Below, one piece after another: positions 1-6,557 of a stretch of DNA of 10,286 nucleotides. The translations under genes were made by a program, and so were the position numbers. Numbering within the stretch: the stretch's first letter is position 1; each line of letters starts with the position of its first letter. The notes beneath the pieces are model-generated. The model was given only the letters and a program-made list of their open reading frames with translations. It was not told where the DNA came from and searched no databases. The stretch is from Prevotella sp. UBA2755 (GTDB lineage: Bacteria > Bacteroidota > Bacteroidia > Bacteroidales > Bacteroidaceae): the NCBI GenBank assembly GCA_002353225.1, contig DEJF01000047.1:107449-117734 (forward strand), read 5' to 3'.

Positions 1-390
1 CTGAAGCAGCAGGCTCACAAACTTGCCGCTATCAAGGCTGAGGCTGAGAAGAAGGGTGAGGCTATCAAGGATGTTGCTCTGTGCATCGCCGCTAAGGTAA
101 GTGCTACAGGTCAACTCTACGGTTCTGTAAATGCTGGTATCGTAGCAGAGGAACTGAAGAAACTCGGTCATGACATTGATCGTAAGATCATCACTATGAC
201 TGACGCTAAGACCGTTGGTGACTACACCGCTACTGTTCACTTCCACAAGGAGGTTGAGATCGCTATCCCCGTTAAGGTGGTTGCTGAGAACGCTCCTGCT
301 GAGGAGAAGAAGGAAGAGGCTGCTCCCGTTGTTGAGGCTCCCGTTGTTGAGGAGGCTCCAGCAGAAGAGACACCTGCTACAGAGGAATAA
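1..390 (+). CDS. rplI: 50S ribosomal protein L9, C-terminal part (5' end outside window)
   Basis: This is the last 129 codons of ribosomal protein L9, which binds 23S rRNA in the large subunit and helps keep the reading frame. The frame is open from the first base. The visible part starts in the long connecting helix (KQQAHKLAAIKAEAEKK) and continues into the C-terminal RNA-binding domain (GQLYGSVNAGIVAEEL, then DIDRKIITM, then VHFHKEVEIAIPVKVVAE). After the normal end of the fold (VKVVAE) the protein has an extra tail of about 33 residues made almost only of Ala, Pro, Val and Glu, with repeats such as APVVEAPVVEEAPAEE. Such tails occur in some Bacteroidota L9 proteins and are absent from E. 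coli L9. The family usually sits downstream of rpsF and rpsR, which would be to the left of the window. A strong terminator follows 34 nt after the stop. The identification is firm; the role of the tail is unknown. Confidence 0.96.
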   Translation: MKQQAHKLAAIKAEAEKKGEAIKDVALCIAAKVSATGQLYGSVNAGIVAEELKKLGHDIDRKIITMTDAKTVGDYTATVHFHKEVEIAIPVKVVAENAPAEEKKEEAAPVVEAPVVEEAPAEETPATEE

Positions 391-424
391 CCATGCTGTA
401 AAGCAAATCATAGTTATTATACGT

Positions 425-462
425 AAAGAGGACTTGCCATTGGCAAGTCCTCTTTTTATTTT
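425..462 (+). terminator. Rho-independent terminator of the rplI operon
   Basis: A perfect 14-bp stem (425-438 with 442-455, loop ATT) is followed by a T-rich tract (453-462). It lies 34 nt after the rplI stop and is among the clearest intrinsic terminators in the window. The stem also starts with AAA, so the reverse orientation has a short T run and could stop leftward transcription weakly. Confidence 0.92.
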
Positions 463-489
463 CTAGAATCATCTAGATTTTCTAGAAAA
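459..489. repeat. three closely spaced TCTAGA palindromes
   Basis: The 6-bp palindrome TCTAGA occurs at 462-467, 472-477 and 481-486, with starts 10 and 9 bp apart, close to one helical turn. The outer copies extend to a 9-bp inverted repeat (TTTTCTAGA at 459-467, TCTAGAAAA at 481-489). The cluster sits between two back-to-back terminators. No function can be assigned; it may be an AT-rich accident or a protein-binding cluster. Confidence 0.4.
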
Positions 490-521
490 ACTAAAAAAAC
501 CGCTGGATTCTCATCCAGCGG
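483..521 (-). terminator. Rho-independent terminator of the small lipoprotein gene
   Basis: Read on the minus strand, a 9-bp perfect stem (500-508 with 513-521, loop 509-512) is followed by a T-rich run given by the A-rich stretch 483-499. It lies 32 nt after the stop of the minus-strand lipoprotein gene and faces the rplI terminator. Confidence 0.88.
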
Positions 522-553
522 CAATTCTCTCAATTTTTGTTCGAGTTGTCTGA

Positions 554-715
554 TTACTTAACGCTATCAGTAGCAACAGTGTCAACAGCAGCAGTGTCTG
601 CGCTATCAACAACCTCTACTGAATCAGTGTCAACAGCAGCCTGCTGAGCCTTGTTACCACAAGAAGCGAAAGAAACAGCAACGATGGCTGCGAACATAAA
701 TACTAATTTTTTCAT
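554..715 (-). CDS. very small acidic lipoprotein (53 aa), function unknown
   Basis: This encodes a 53-residue protein with a lipoprotein signal: MKK, then a hydrophobic stretch, then SFASC-GN with Cys19 as the likely lipidated residue. The mature part would be only about 35 residues. It is strongly acidic and built from Asp, Val, Thr, Ser and Ala in a loose repeat (VDTDSVEVVDS, ADTAAVDTVATDSV), so it is probably disordered and exported to the envelope. The start is placed at the ATG at 713-715 because the signal peptide then begins MKKLVF. A frame extension to 745 would need a TTG start and add a basic leader that spoils the signal. It has its own promoter (768-775) and terminator (483-521), so it is a single-gene unit and looks real despite its size. 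Tiny acidic lipoproteins are common in Bacteroidales and are mostly uncharacterised. I do not recognise a named family. Confidence 0.82.
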   Translation of the reverse strand: MKKLVFMFAAIVAVSFASCGNKAQQAAVDTDSVEVVDSADTAAVDTVATDSVK

Positions 716-767
716 TTTTCTAAGCTTTTTAAATCTGTAAAACAATCATTTGTTTATTAAAACGCTG

Positions 768-775
768 CAAAGGTA
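768..775 (-). promoter_or_regulatory. -7 box of the small lipoprotein gene
   Basis: The minus strand reads TACCTTTG, a full match to the Bacteroidota -7 consensus TAnnTTTG. It would start transcription about 45 nt before the ATG. No convincing -33 TTTG is present at 19-21 nt spacing; that side is A/T homopolymer. The same extended box occurs in mirror orientation before mtaB. Confidence 0.65.
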
Positions 776-944
776 GGCATTTTTTTGATACGTTGTACTT
801 TTTTTTGTGATTTTTTTTAGCCTCTTTTTGTAACTTTTTCGCAAAGTGTTATAAATCAGCCGTTTACGAAATGTTAAAAATGTTGCCTTTTTTACACTTA
901 ATCGAATATTTACTAAAAAAGAGGCTTTTTTAATGGAAAATGCT

Positions 945-952
945 TACCTTTG
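945..952 (+). promoter_or_regulatory. -7 box of the mtaB operon
   Basis: TACCTTTG matches TAnnTTTG exactly and is 30 nt before the mtaB ATG, giving a leader of about 25 nt without a Shine-Dalgarno sequence. No clear -33 TTTG is seen. The 716-982 gap between the divergent genes is very AT-rich, with long T runs, and holds no further ORF that I can support. Confidence 0.65.
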
Positions 953-982
953 CATTAATAAACGTGACACCTTATTATATAT

Positions 983-2317
983 ATGATAGATACTTCGGTT
1001 TTCCAAGGCAAGAAAGCAGCCTATTTTACATTGGGATGTAAACTGAATTTTTCTGAGACATCTACTTTCGGTAAGATGCTTCAGGAAATGGGGGTACAGA
1101 CTGTTGCCAAGGGAGAACAGGCTGACATCTGTCTGATTAACACTTGCTCTGTGACGGAAGTTGCAGACCACAAGTGTCGACAGGCAATTCACCGTATGGT
1201 GCGCCAGCATCCGAATGCCTTTGTCGTTGTCACGGGATGTTATGCGCAGTTGAAACCTGAATTTGTGAGTAAGATAGACGGTGTGGATCTGGTATTAGGT
1301 GCAAATGAGAAGGCTAATCTCGTCCAGTTTCTTTCTGAGGCTTTCATCAGACGAGACGAGGTGGCTTCATATAAGACGGAGAAAACGAAGGATATCAAAA
1401 CATTCGCCCCATCCTGTTCCCGTGGAAACCGTACCCGTTATTTCCTGAAAGTGCAAGACGGTTGTGACTATTTCTGTACTTACTGTACGATTCCATATGC
1501 TCGTGGTTTTAGTCGGAATCCTACGATAGCCTCTCTGGTGTCGCAGGCTGAGGAGGCAGCACGTGAGGGAGGGAAGGAAATCGTGTTGACAGGAGTTAAC
1601 ATCGGTGACTTTGGTAAGACGACTGGTGAAAAGTTTGTTGATTTGGTAAAGGCTTTGGATGCCGTGGAGGGGATTGCGCGCTATCGTATCAGTAGTCTGG
1701 AACCGGATTTGCTAAGTGATGAGTTGATAGACTATTGTGCCCACAGTCGTTCCTTTATGCCGCATTATCATATCCCTTTGCAGAGTGGTAGTGACACAGT
1801 GTTGAAACTGATGCACCGGCATTACGACCGTCAGTTGTTTGCCGATAAGATTCATCGTATCAAGTCTGTGATGCCCGATGCTTTTATCGGTGTCGACGTA
1901 ATGGTGGGATGCCGGGGCGAGACACCAGAATGCTTTGAGGAAACCTATGACTTCCTGAATACGCTTGCCGTAACGCAGTTGCATGTGTTTCCTTATTCCG
2001 AACGTCCTGGTACATCGGCACTGTCTATTCCATATATTGTCAGTGATGCAGACAAACGTGAGCGTAGTAAGCGACTGCTTGACCTTTCTGACGAGAAGAC
2101 ACATGCTTTCTACCAGCAATATATTGGTATGGAGGCAGAGGTGCTTTTTGAGAAAGCCCCTCGTGGTAAGGCGATGCATGGTTTCACGAAGAATTATATC
2201 CGAGTGGAACTACCACCCTCTGAGGCTCGTTCGGAATATGACAACCAACTGATGACGGTTCGTTTAGGTGATTTCAATCATGACAAAACAGCATTAAAAG
2301 TGAAACTCAATGGATAA
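983..2317 (+). CDS. mtaB: tRNA (t6A37-C2) methylthiotransferase MtaB
   Basis: This is a 444-residue radical-SAM methylthiotransferase that converts t6A at position 37 of ANN-decoding tRNAs to ms2t6A, using two [4Fe-4S] clusters. The N-terminal domain has the three auxiliary-cluster cysteines C19 (TLGCKLN), C55 (NTCSVT) and C86 (GCYAQ). The radical-SAM core carries CDYFCTYC with C161, C165 and C168, followed by PYARG. HIPLQSGSDTVLKLMHRHY (about 262-281) is the conserved motif of the MiaB/RimO/MtaB family, and a TRAM-like domain occupies about 380-444. The NTCSVTEVAD and TLGCKLN forms, and the short linker before the SAM motif, point to MtaB rather than MiaB or RimO. Length is normal. The ATG at 983 lies just after the predicted promoter. 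The gene overlaps the next one by 8 nt, so the two are probably co-transcribed and translationally coupled. Confidence 0.94.
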   Translation: MIDTSVFQGKKAAYFTLGCKLNFSETSTFGKMLQEMGVQTVAKGEQADICLINTCSVTEVADHKCRQAIHRMVRQHPNAFVVVTGCYAQLKPEFVSKIDGVDLVLGANEKANLVQFLSEAFIRRDEVASYKTEKTKDIKTFAPSCSRGNRTRYFLKVQDGCDYFCTYCTIPYARGFSRNPTIASLVSQAEEAAREGGKEIVLTGVNIGDFGKTTGEKFVDLVKALDAVEGIARYRISSLEPDLLSDELIDYCAHSRSFMPHYHIPLQSGSDTVLKLMHRHYDRQLFADKIHRIKSVMPDAFIGVDVMVGCRGETPECFEETYDFLNTLAVTQLHVFPYSERPGTSALSIPYIVSDADKRERSKRLLDLSDEKTHAFYQQYIGMEAEVLFEKAPRGKAMHGFTKNYIRVELPPSEARSEYDNQLMTVRLGDFNHDKTALKVKLNG

Positions 2318-3326
2318 ACTCGCTATTGTCATACTTAACTGGAACGGAGAGAAGATGTTGCGGCAATATCTACCTACCGTCTTACAATATTCTCGTGATG
2401 AGGCGACTGTCTATGTCGCAGACAATGCCTCTACAGATCAATCCCTGGAGTTGCTTGCCAAGGAGTTCCCTGAGTGCAAGGTTATCAGACTGGATAAGAA
2501 CTGGGGCTTTGCAGAAGGGTATAACAAGGCTTTGCGACGTATCGAGGCTGAGTATTATCTGTTACTAAACAGTGATATAGAAGTGACTCACCATTGGCTT
2601 ACTCCTCTTATAGAGTTTATGGATGTTCATCCGGAGGTTGCAGCATGTCAGCCTAAACTGCTCTCCGTCTTCGACAAGGATATGTTTGAGTATGCCGGGG
2701 CTAGTGGGGGATTCCTCGACCGTTTCGGTTATCCCTTCTGCCGGGGACGTATTTTTGATACTGTAGAACAGGATAATGGGCAGTATGACCATGTCACGGA
2801 AATCCTCTGGGCAACAGGAGCAGCACTGATGATACGCTCTAAAGACTATTGGGAGGCAGGAGGACTGGACGGTCGTTTCTTTGCTCATAATGAGGAGATA
2901 GATCTTTGTTGGCGGTTGCGCATCCGTGGTCGTAAGATTTATTGTTTACCAGAGAGTTTTGTCTATCATGTGGGTGGAGGGACCCTTCCTAAGGGCAACC
3001 CTATGAAGACCTTCCTTAATTTCCGCAATAATCTAACGATGCTTTACAAGTGTCTTCCTGAATCGAAACTCAACGATGTGATGCGCTGGCGTTGGTTCCT
3101 TGACTATCTTGCCGCTTGGGAGACACTATTTGTAAATCGTAACTGGGGTGACTTCTGTGCTATCTACCGCGCCCGTCGTGCCTTCCGCCGTTGGAAACAT
3201 GATTTCGATGCCGACCGCCAGATTATCCAGCAATCACGTGTCTCAAACGACATCCCAGAGCAACGCCGTTTCTCCATCCTTTGGAGATATTATGCCAAAG
3301 GACAAAAGTACTTCTCGCGATTATAA
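2310..3326 (+). CDS. family 2 glycosyltransferase, WbbL/rhamnosyltransferase-like
   Basis: This is a 338-residue GT-A enzyme of family GT2 that would transfer a sugar from a nucleotide sugar onto an envelope glycan. Motifs in order: IVILNWNG (6-13), the nucleotide-binding VADNASTD (36-43), KNWGFAEGYNKAL (63-75), the metal-binding DXD-like NSD (87-89), WATGAALMIR (167-176), and FFAHNEEIDLCWRLRIRG (190-207), which holds the acidic catalytic or acceptor site. YHVGGGT (219-225) follows. The layout resembles dTDP-rhamnose:polyprenol-linked GlcNAc rhamnosyltransferases, but donor and acceptor cannot be read from sequence. The C-terminal 90 residues are rich in Trp, Arg and aromatics (MRWRWFLDYLAAWETLF), suggesting membrane association. 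The start ATG overlaps the mtaB stop (ATGGATAA), the usual sign of an operon. It is not in a polysaccharide cluster here. Its stop overlaps that of the convergent DUF4861 gene. Confidence 0.88.
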   Translation: MDKLAIVILNWNGEKMLRQYLPTVLQYSRDEATVYVADNASTDQSLELLAKEFPECKVIRLDKNWGFAEGYNKALRRIEAEYYLLLNSDIEVTHHWLTPLIEFMDVHPEVAACQPKLLSVFDKDMFEYAGASGGFLDRFGYPFCRGRIFDTVEQDNGQYDHVTEILWATGAALMIRSKDYWEAGGLDGRFFAHNEEIDLCWRLRIRGRKIYCLPESFVYHVGGGTLPKGNPMKTFLNFRNNLTMLYKCLPESKLNDVMRWRWFLDYLAAWETLFVNRNWGDFCAIYRARRAFRRWKHDFDADRQIIQQSRVSNDIPEQRRFSILWRYYAKGQKYFSRL

Positions 3327-4547
3327 GACTTTAATGACGGCGGGGGTGTCAACCTCCTTACGCCATGCCTTCAGATAATCAAACCACTCATTTGCAGAAT
3401 GATAACCGAATGTCTCGTTGGCTGAGGTGTAGTTGACTTTGTAAGTCATGTGGTTACCATTTACTTTCAGTACATAGGCATAGTTGTCCTTGTTGGCTGG
3501 TTCCTCACTTTCGATGTACTGTTTGGGAACTAATACGGCAAGTCCTACAGTCTCACGCTTCCATTTAGTGGTATCAGTGGCAGGATAGTCTGTTCCCCAG
3601 CAGGCTCGCAGTCCTTTCTTATCGGTAAACTCCTTGGAGTCTTTCACGTTGATGATACCAGTGGAGAATCGATAGTCGCTGACATCTTTATTGAAATATA
3701 CATCCACGTCAGTATCACGATGTCCGGCATACTGAGTATAGCGGATTGTCATGTTGATAGGCATTTTGGTAGTGTCTGCCTTCCATCCACGATCGACAAT
3801 CTCAACAATGGTGCGTAGTGGACCGTAACTGATGATACGTTGGGTGCGAGACCGGACGGGTTTTACATGGGTTGGCTTCGTTCCATCCCAACCACGGAAG
3901 GCTCCCAGACCGAAAGTCTGTCCTACCCAGAGTACATCGTCACCATAACCTTCCGCCTTTTGGTCGTCACTGGTATAGAACTGGGTATCTTTTAGTTCCA
4001 ATCGTTTCTGATATTTTCCATAGAGGTCAAGTGTCTGGCGGGCATCAAAATAGATACGGATACCGTTCAGTTCACTCTCAAAGGCAACCCCGTGGTGGTG
4101 TTGCATGTGATAGGCATCGGCGGCATCACCTCGAGCCGTGATAGATTCCAGGAAATTGTTTTGCTGGTTTTTCTTGAGTTTCTTGTCGCTGGTATTTCTC
4201 AGCAACATCTCAGTATATACCCGGGTAGGATAGGGATGGGGTTCTCCTGTCTCATAGAGGGTAACCGTATATTCCTTCATCTCTTTCTTTCCTAAATCAG
4301 CAAGGAAACAGAGTTCGTCAAAGGTCTCGTCCTGATTCAAGTCATCTAACTGACAAGGTATTTCCTTTCCGTTGATTGTAACAAGGGCAGATTGTATCCT
4401 ACCGTATGGGTTTAGTGAAAGGACAACGGGCACGTCAGAACGGTTACTGTTTAGGGGGTTGGTAACTACTACCGTGATGTTTCTTCCTGCAAAGACAGGC
4501 AAAAGACTTACTGTTAGTACAAGTATTGAGAGTGGTTTCTTCATCAT
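3321..4547 (-). CDS. secreted DUF4861 family protein
   Basis: This is a 408-residue exported protein matching the Bacteroidota DUF4861 family as I recognise it. The N-terminus MMKKPLSILVLTVSLLPVFA-GRN is a type I signal peptide with likely cleavage after Ala20. The mature part begins with a beta-rich segment (ITVVVTNPLNSNRSDVPVVL). It then has QHHHGVAFESELNGIRIYFD (149-168), GYGDDVLWVGQTFGLGAFRGWDG (200-222), YGPLRTIVEIVDRGW (241-255), RYTQYAGHRDTDVDVYF (269-285) and a conserved end (GYHSANEWFDYLKAW, 381-395). The His cluster 150-152 and the acidic residues near 277-282 could form an active or sugar-binding site, but this is a guess. The family is often found near carbohydrate-degradation genes; here there are none. 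Two tandem ATGs (4545-4547, 4542-4544) could both serve as start. Upstream, only a one-mismatch -7 box (4577-4584) is seen. Biochemical function unknown. Confidence 0.82.
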   Translation of the reverse strand: MMKKPLSILVLTVSLLPVFAGRNITVVVTNPLNSNRSDVPVVLSLNPYGRIQSALVTINGKEIPCQLDDLNQDETFDELCFLADLGKKEMKEYTVTLYETGEPHPYPTRVYTEMLLRNTSDKKLKKNQQNNFLESITARGDAADAYHMQHHHGVAFESELNGIRIYFDARQTLDLYGKYQKRLELKDTQFYTSDDQKAEGYGDDVLWVGQTFGLGAFRGWDGTKPTHVKPVRSRTQRIISYGPLRTIVEIVDRGWKADTTKMPINMTIRYTQYAGHRDTDVDVYFNKDVSDYRFSTGIINVKDSKEFTDKKGLRACWGTDYPATDTTKWKRETVGLAVLVPKQYIESEEPANKDNYAYVLKVNGNHMTYKVNYTSANETFGYHSANEWFDYLKAWRKEVDTPAVIKVL

Positions 4548-4643
4548 ATATATAATAATGTATGTTTGTTATACTGCAAATTTCACACAAATAAACGAAA
4601 AAGCCATCTAAGAGTACATATTTTTATCTTTTTTAGGTTAAAA

Positions 4644-4675
4644 TTTGGTTTTTAAAATGTTTTTTAGTACATTTG
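4644..4675 (+). promoter_or_regulatory. promoter of the gldB-like gene
   Basis: TTTG at 4644-4647 and TACATTTG at 4668-4675 are separated by 20 nt, a full match to the Bacteroidota sigma-ABfr promoter. Transcription would begin near 4680, leaving a leader of about 40 nt before the GTG start. Confidence 0.8.
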
Positions 4676-4721
4676 CATCGGATTTTAACAATAATAAATC
4701 TTTTGGCTCGTTTTTATCACC

Positions 4722-5519
4722 GTGCGTAAGGTCTATTTTCTGTTGGTTATAGCCATGTTAGCCTGTCTGGGTTGTGAGTGGCATCTGAAGTCAAACGAGG
4801 AGACTTCAGACGACACGCCGTTGGCTATAGAGCGTTATGACAGGATAGAGAGTCTGTACCTGACGACAGGTGATTATTCCGCATTATTGCAGATGAACAA
4901 GACCTATCCTGTGCAGACTCGAACGTTGATAGAGGATGTGCTGCGTCTTGGACAAGTGAATGACCCAGATATCAATGCGAAGTTCCTTAATTTCTTTCGT
5001 GATTCCACATTACAATGCCTGATTGATGATGTTCAGCATCAATTTGAGGATCTTGAGGACATAAGTCAGGATTTGTCACGAGCCTTCTCTCGTTTGAAGA
5101 AAGAAATCCCTTCAATAGAGATGCCTCAGGTGTATGCGCAAATCGGTTCATTCGACCAGAGTATTGTGGTGGGTAACAAGACACTGGGCATCTCACTGGA
5201 TAAGTATCTGGGGGCAGACTATCCTTTCTACATGGAGCATTATACAGAGCAACAACGTAGTATGATGACCCGTTCGATGATTATTCCAGATTGTGTGGGT
5301 TTCTATATCCTCAGTTTGTACCCTATGCCCTCCCGTGAGATGTCGCAAGAGGATAGGGATATGCACATGGGTAAGATACAGTGGGTAGTCAATAAGGTGA
5401 CAGATAAAATAGTGTTTGACAATCATCGTGTTGCTTCTGTTGATAGTTTCATGAAGCGTAACAAACAAACCAGTGTGGAGCAGTTGCTCCGCAACAATAA
5501 CTACTCAGAGTTACGTTGA
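4722..5519 (+). CDS. gldB: GldB-like lipoprotein
   Basis: This is a 265-residue lipoprotein resembling GldB, an envelope lipoprotein needed for gliding in Flavobacterium johnsoniae. The signal region MRKVYFLLVIAMLACLGC has two candidate lipidation sites, Cys15 and Cys18; Cys18 in LGC fits best. The family signature is the segment 138-192: YAQIGSFDQSIVV, then LGISLDKYLGADYPFY (155-170), then the arginine-containing RSMMTRSMIIPD (179-190). No HExxH zinc site is present. It is somewhat shorter than flavobacterial GldB as I recall it. The start is GTG at 4722: an in-frame stop lies at 4695-4697, no ATG lies between, and the signal peptide begins right there. No other gliding or type IX secretion gene is nearby, so its role here may be general envelope function rather than movement. 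Its stop overlaps the convergent radical-SAM gene. Confidence 0.78.
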   Translation: MRKVYFLLVIAMLACLGCEWHLKSNEETSDDTPLAIERYDRIESLYLTTGDYSALLQMNKTYPVQTRTLIEDVLRLGQVNDPDINAKFLNFFRDSTLQCLIDDVQHQFEDLEDISQDLSRAFSRLKKEIPSIEMPQVYAQIGSFDQSIVVGNKTLGISLDKYLGADYPFYMEHYTEQQRSMMTRSMIIPDCVGFYILSLYPMPSREMSQEDRDMHMGKIQWVVNKVTDKIVFDNHRVASVDSFMKRNKQTSVEQLLRNNNYSELR

Positions 5520-6422
5520 CAGTTGTCCCTGTCGCATATCATACTTCCTCATATAGTTTGTCAACAGGTTAGTGAACTCATAGTTCTTTAATCCCCAGTG
5601 TGGGGCGATAACCATATCTGGTGGTGATTGAGAGACGAAACGCTCCACAACAATCTCTTTTCTCAAATGCTGCAGGTATTTGGCTATCAGCGCAATATAC
5701 TCTTCCGTAGAATAAACATGGAAGGGTCTCTCTTCATATTGCTTAGCAAGGACGGTACCACGGATGACCTGTAGTTGGTGAATCTTCAGCAGGTGTAATG
5801 GAAGGGAGGAAATCACAGTTGCCTGACGAACGCTTTCTGTTGCATTCTCACCAGGGAGTCCAACTATGACATGACCACCGGTTAGTATACCTCGTTCCGT
5901 CGTTCTTTCGACGGCAAACTTGGTGTCTTCAAAAGAGTGTCCTCGGTTGATGTATCTGAGAGTTACATCATTAGTGCTCTCAATACCATATTCTACAATA
6001 AGGAAAGTCTGTCGGTTCAGTACTTCCAGATAGTCGAGAATGTCGTCAGGCATACAGTCAGGACGGGTGCCAACGACGAGTCCTACAATGTCTTCCGTTT
6101 GAAGAGCCTCCTCATATTTCTGTTTTAGCATATCGAGCGTGTCGTAAGTATTGGAGTATGCCTGAAAATAGGCGAGGTATTTCATGTCGGGGTATTTCCT
6201 CCTAAAGAATTGCTTGCCTTCCTCCAGTTGCTGGTGGATGCTCTTCTGCCGGTCGCAATAACTGGGGTTGAAGGTGTTGTTGTCACAGAAGATACAACCA
6301 TGCGTACCTAACCGTCCGTCACGGTTAGGACAGGAGAAACCAGCGTCTACAGATATTTTCTGCACACGATAAGGGAATTGCTTCCTAATCCACTGGCTGT
6401 AACTATTGTAAACCTCTTCCAT
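5511..6422 (-). CDS. TIGR01212 / YhcC family radical SAM protein
   Basis: This 303-residue protein belongs to the YhcC (TIGR01212) radical-SAM family, related to the Elp3 core but of unknown substrate. The cluster motif is the family's unusual form: C31-PNRDG with the next cysteines at C43 and C46 (GCIFC), i.e. C-x11-C-x2-C. Also typical are SVDAGFSCPNRDG (25-37), YFQAYSNTYD, VGLVVGTRPDC, EYGIEST, and GGHVIVGLPGE, the S-adenosylmethionine-binding strand region. Near the end, SQSPPDMVIAPHWGLKN is also characteristic. The start is ATG at 6420-6422. An upstream TTG at 6435-6437 would lie inside the predicted -7 box and is unlikely. The gene is divergent from DPP IV and overlaps the gldB-like stop by 9 nt. 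Family assignment is strong; the function is not known. Confidence 0.9.
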   Translation of the reverse strand: MEEVYNSYSQWIRKQFPYRVQKISVDAGFSCPNRDGRLGTHGCIFCDNNTFNPSYCDRQKSIHQQLEEGKQFFRRKYPDMKYLAYFQAYSNTYDTLDMLKQKYEEALQTEDIVGLVVGTRPDCMPDDILDYLEVLNRQTFLIVEYGIESTNDVTLRYINRGHSFEDTKFAVERTTERGILTGGHVIVGLPGENATESVRQATVISSLPLHLLKIHQLQVIRGTVLAKQYEERPFHVYSTEEYIALIAKYLQHLRKEIVVERFVSQSPPDMVIAPHWGLKNYEFTNLLTNYMRKYDMRQGQLST

Positions 6423-6434
6423 GCTAATCGACTG

Positions 6435-6466
6435 CAAAACAATAACAAATTTCTGAAACCGCCAAA
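6435..6466 (-). promoter_or_regulatory. probable promoter of the YhcC-like gene
   Basis: On the minus strand TTTG (complement of 6463-6466) is followed after 20 nt by TTGTTTTG (complement of 6435-6442), one mismatch from TAnnTTTG. The start point would fall near 6428-6431, leaving a leader of less than 10 nt before the ATG. Spacing is right; the -7 box is imperfect. Confidence 0.45.
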
Positions 6467-6499
6467 TCTTTTTTAAATTGTTAATATATTACTTGTGAT

Positions 6500-6530
6500 T
6501 TTGCCATGTCGTTTTTTATTCATACCTTTG
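6500..6530 (+). promoter_or_regulatory. promoter of the DPP IV gene
   Basis: TTTG at 6500-6503 and TACCTTTG at 6523-6530 are separated by 19 nt, fitting the Bacteroidota consensus. Transcription would start near 6536, giving a leader of about 20 nt. This excludes the frame extension that begins at 6495 and fixes the start at 6558. Confidence 0.8.
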
Positions 6531-6557
6531 TCATTCATAAGACAAAAAGATAGAATC

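Noticed and set aside
716..745. TTG-started extension of the small lipoprotein
   Set aside because: It adds a basic segment before MKK and gives a poor signal peptide; the ATG at 715 gives a standard lipoprotein leader.
781..931. Long T and A runs and a 7-bp hairpin (about 914-931), considered as a terminator or small RNA
   Set aside because: The stem is only A-T pairs plus one G-C and the region fits an AT-rich divergent promoter zone.
1712..2179. 155-codon open frame on the minus strand inside mtaB
   Set aside because: It is antisense to strongly conserved MtaB motifs, has no recognisable domains or promoter, and looks like a codon-bias shadow.
6423..6437. TTG start five codons upstream of the YhcC-like ATG
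   Set aside because: It falls within the probable -7 box and adds nothing conserved; ATG at 6420-6422 gives the normal family start.
6495..6557. N-terminal extension of the DPP IV frame from a GTG at 6495
   Set aside because: It overlaps the predicted promoter (6500-6530) and would bury the signal peptide that begins at the ATG at 6558.
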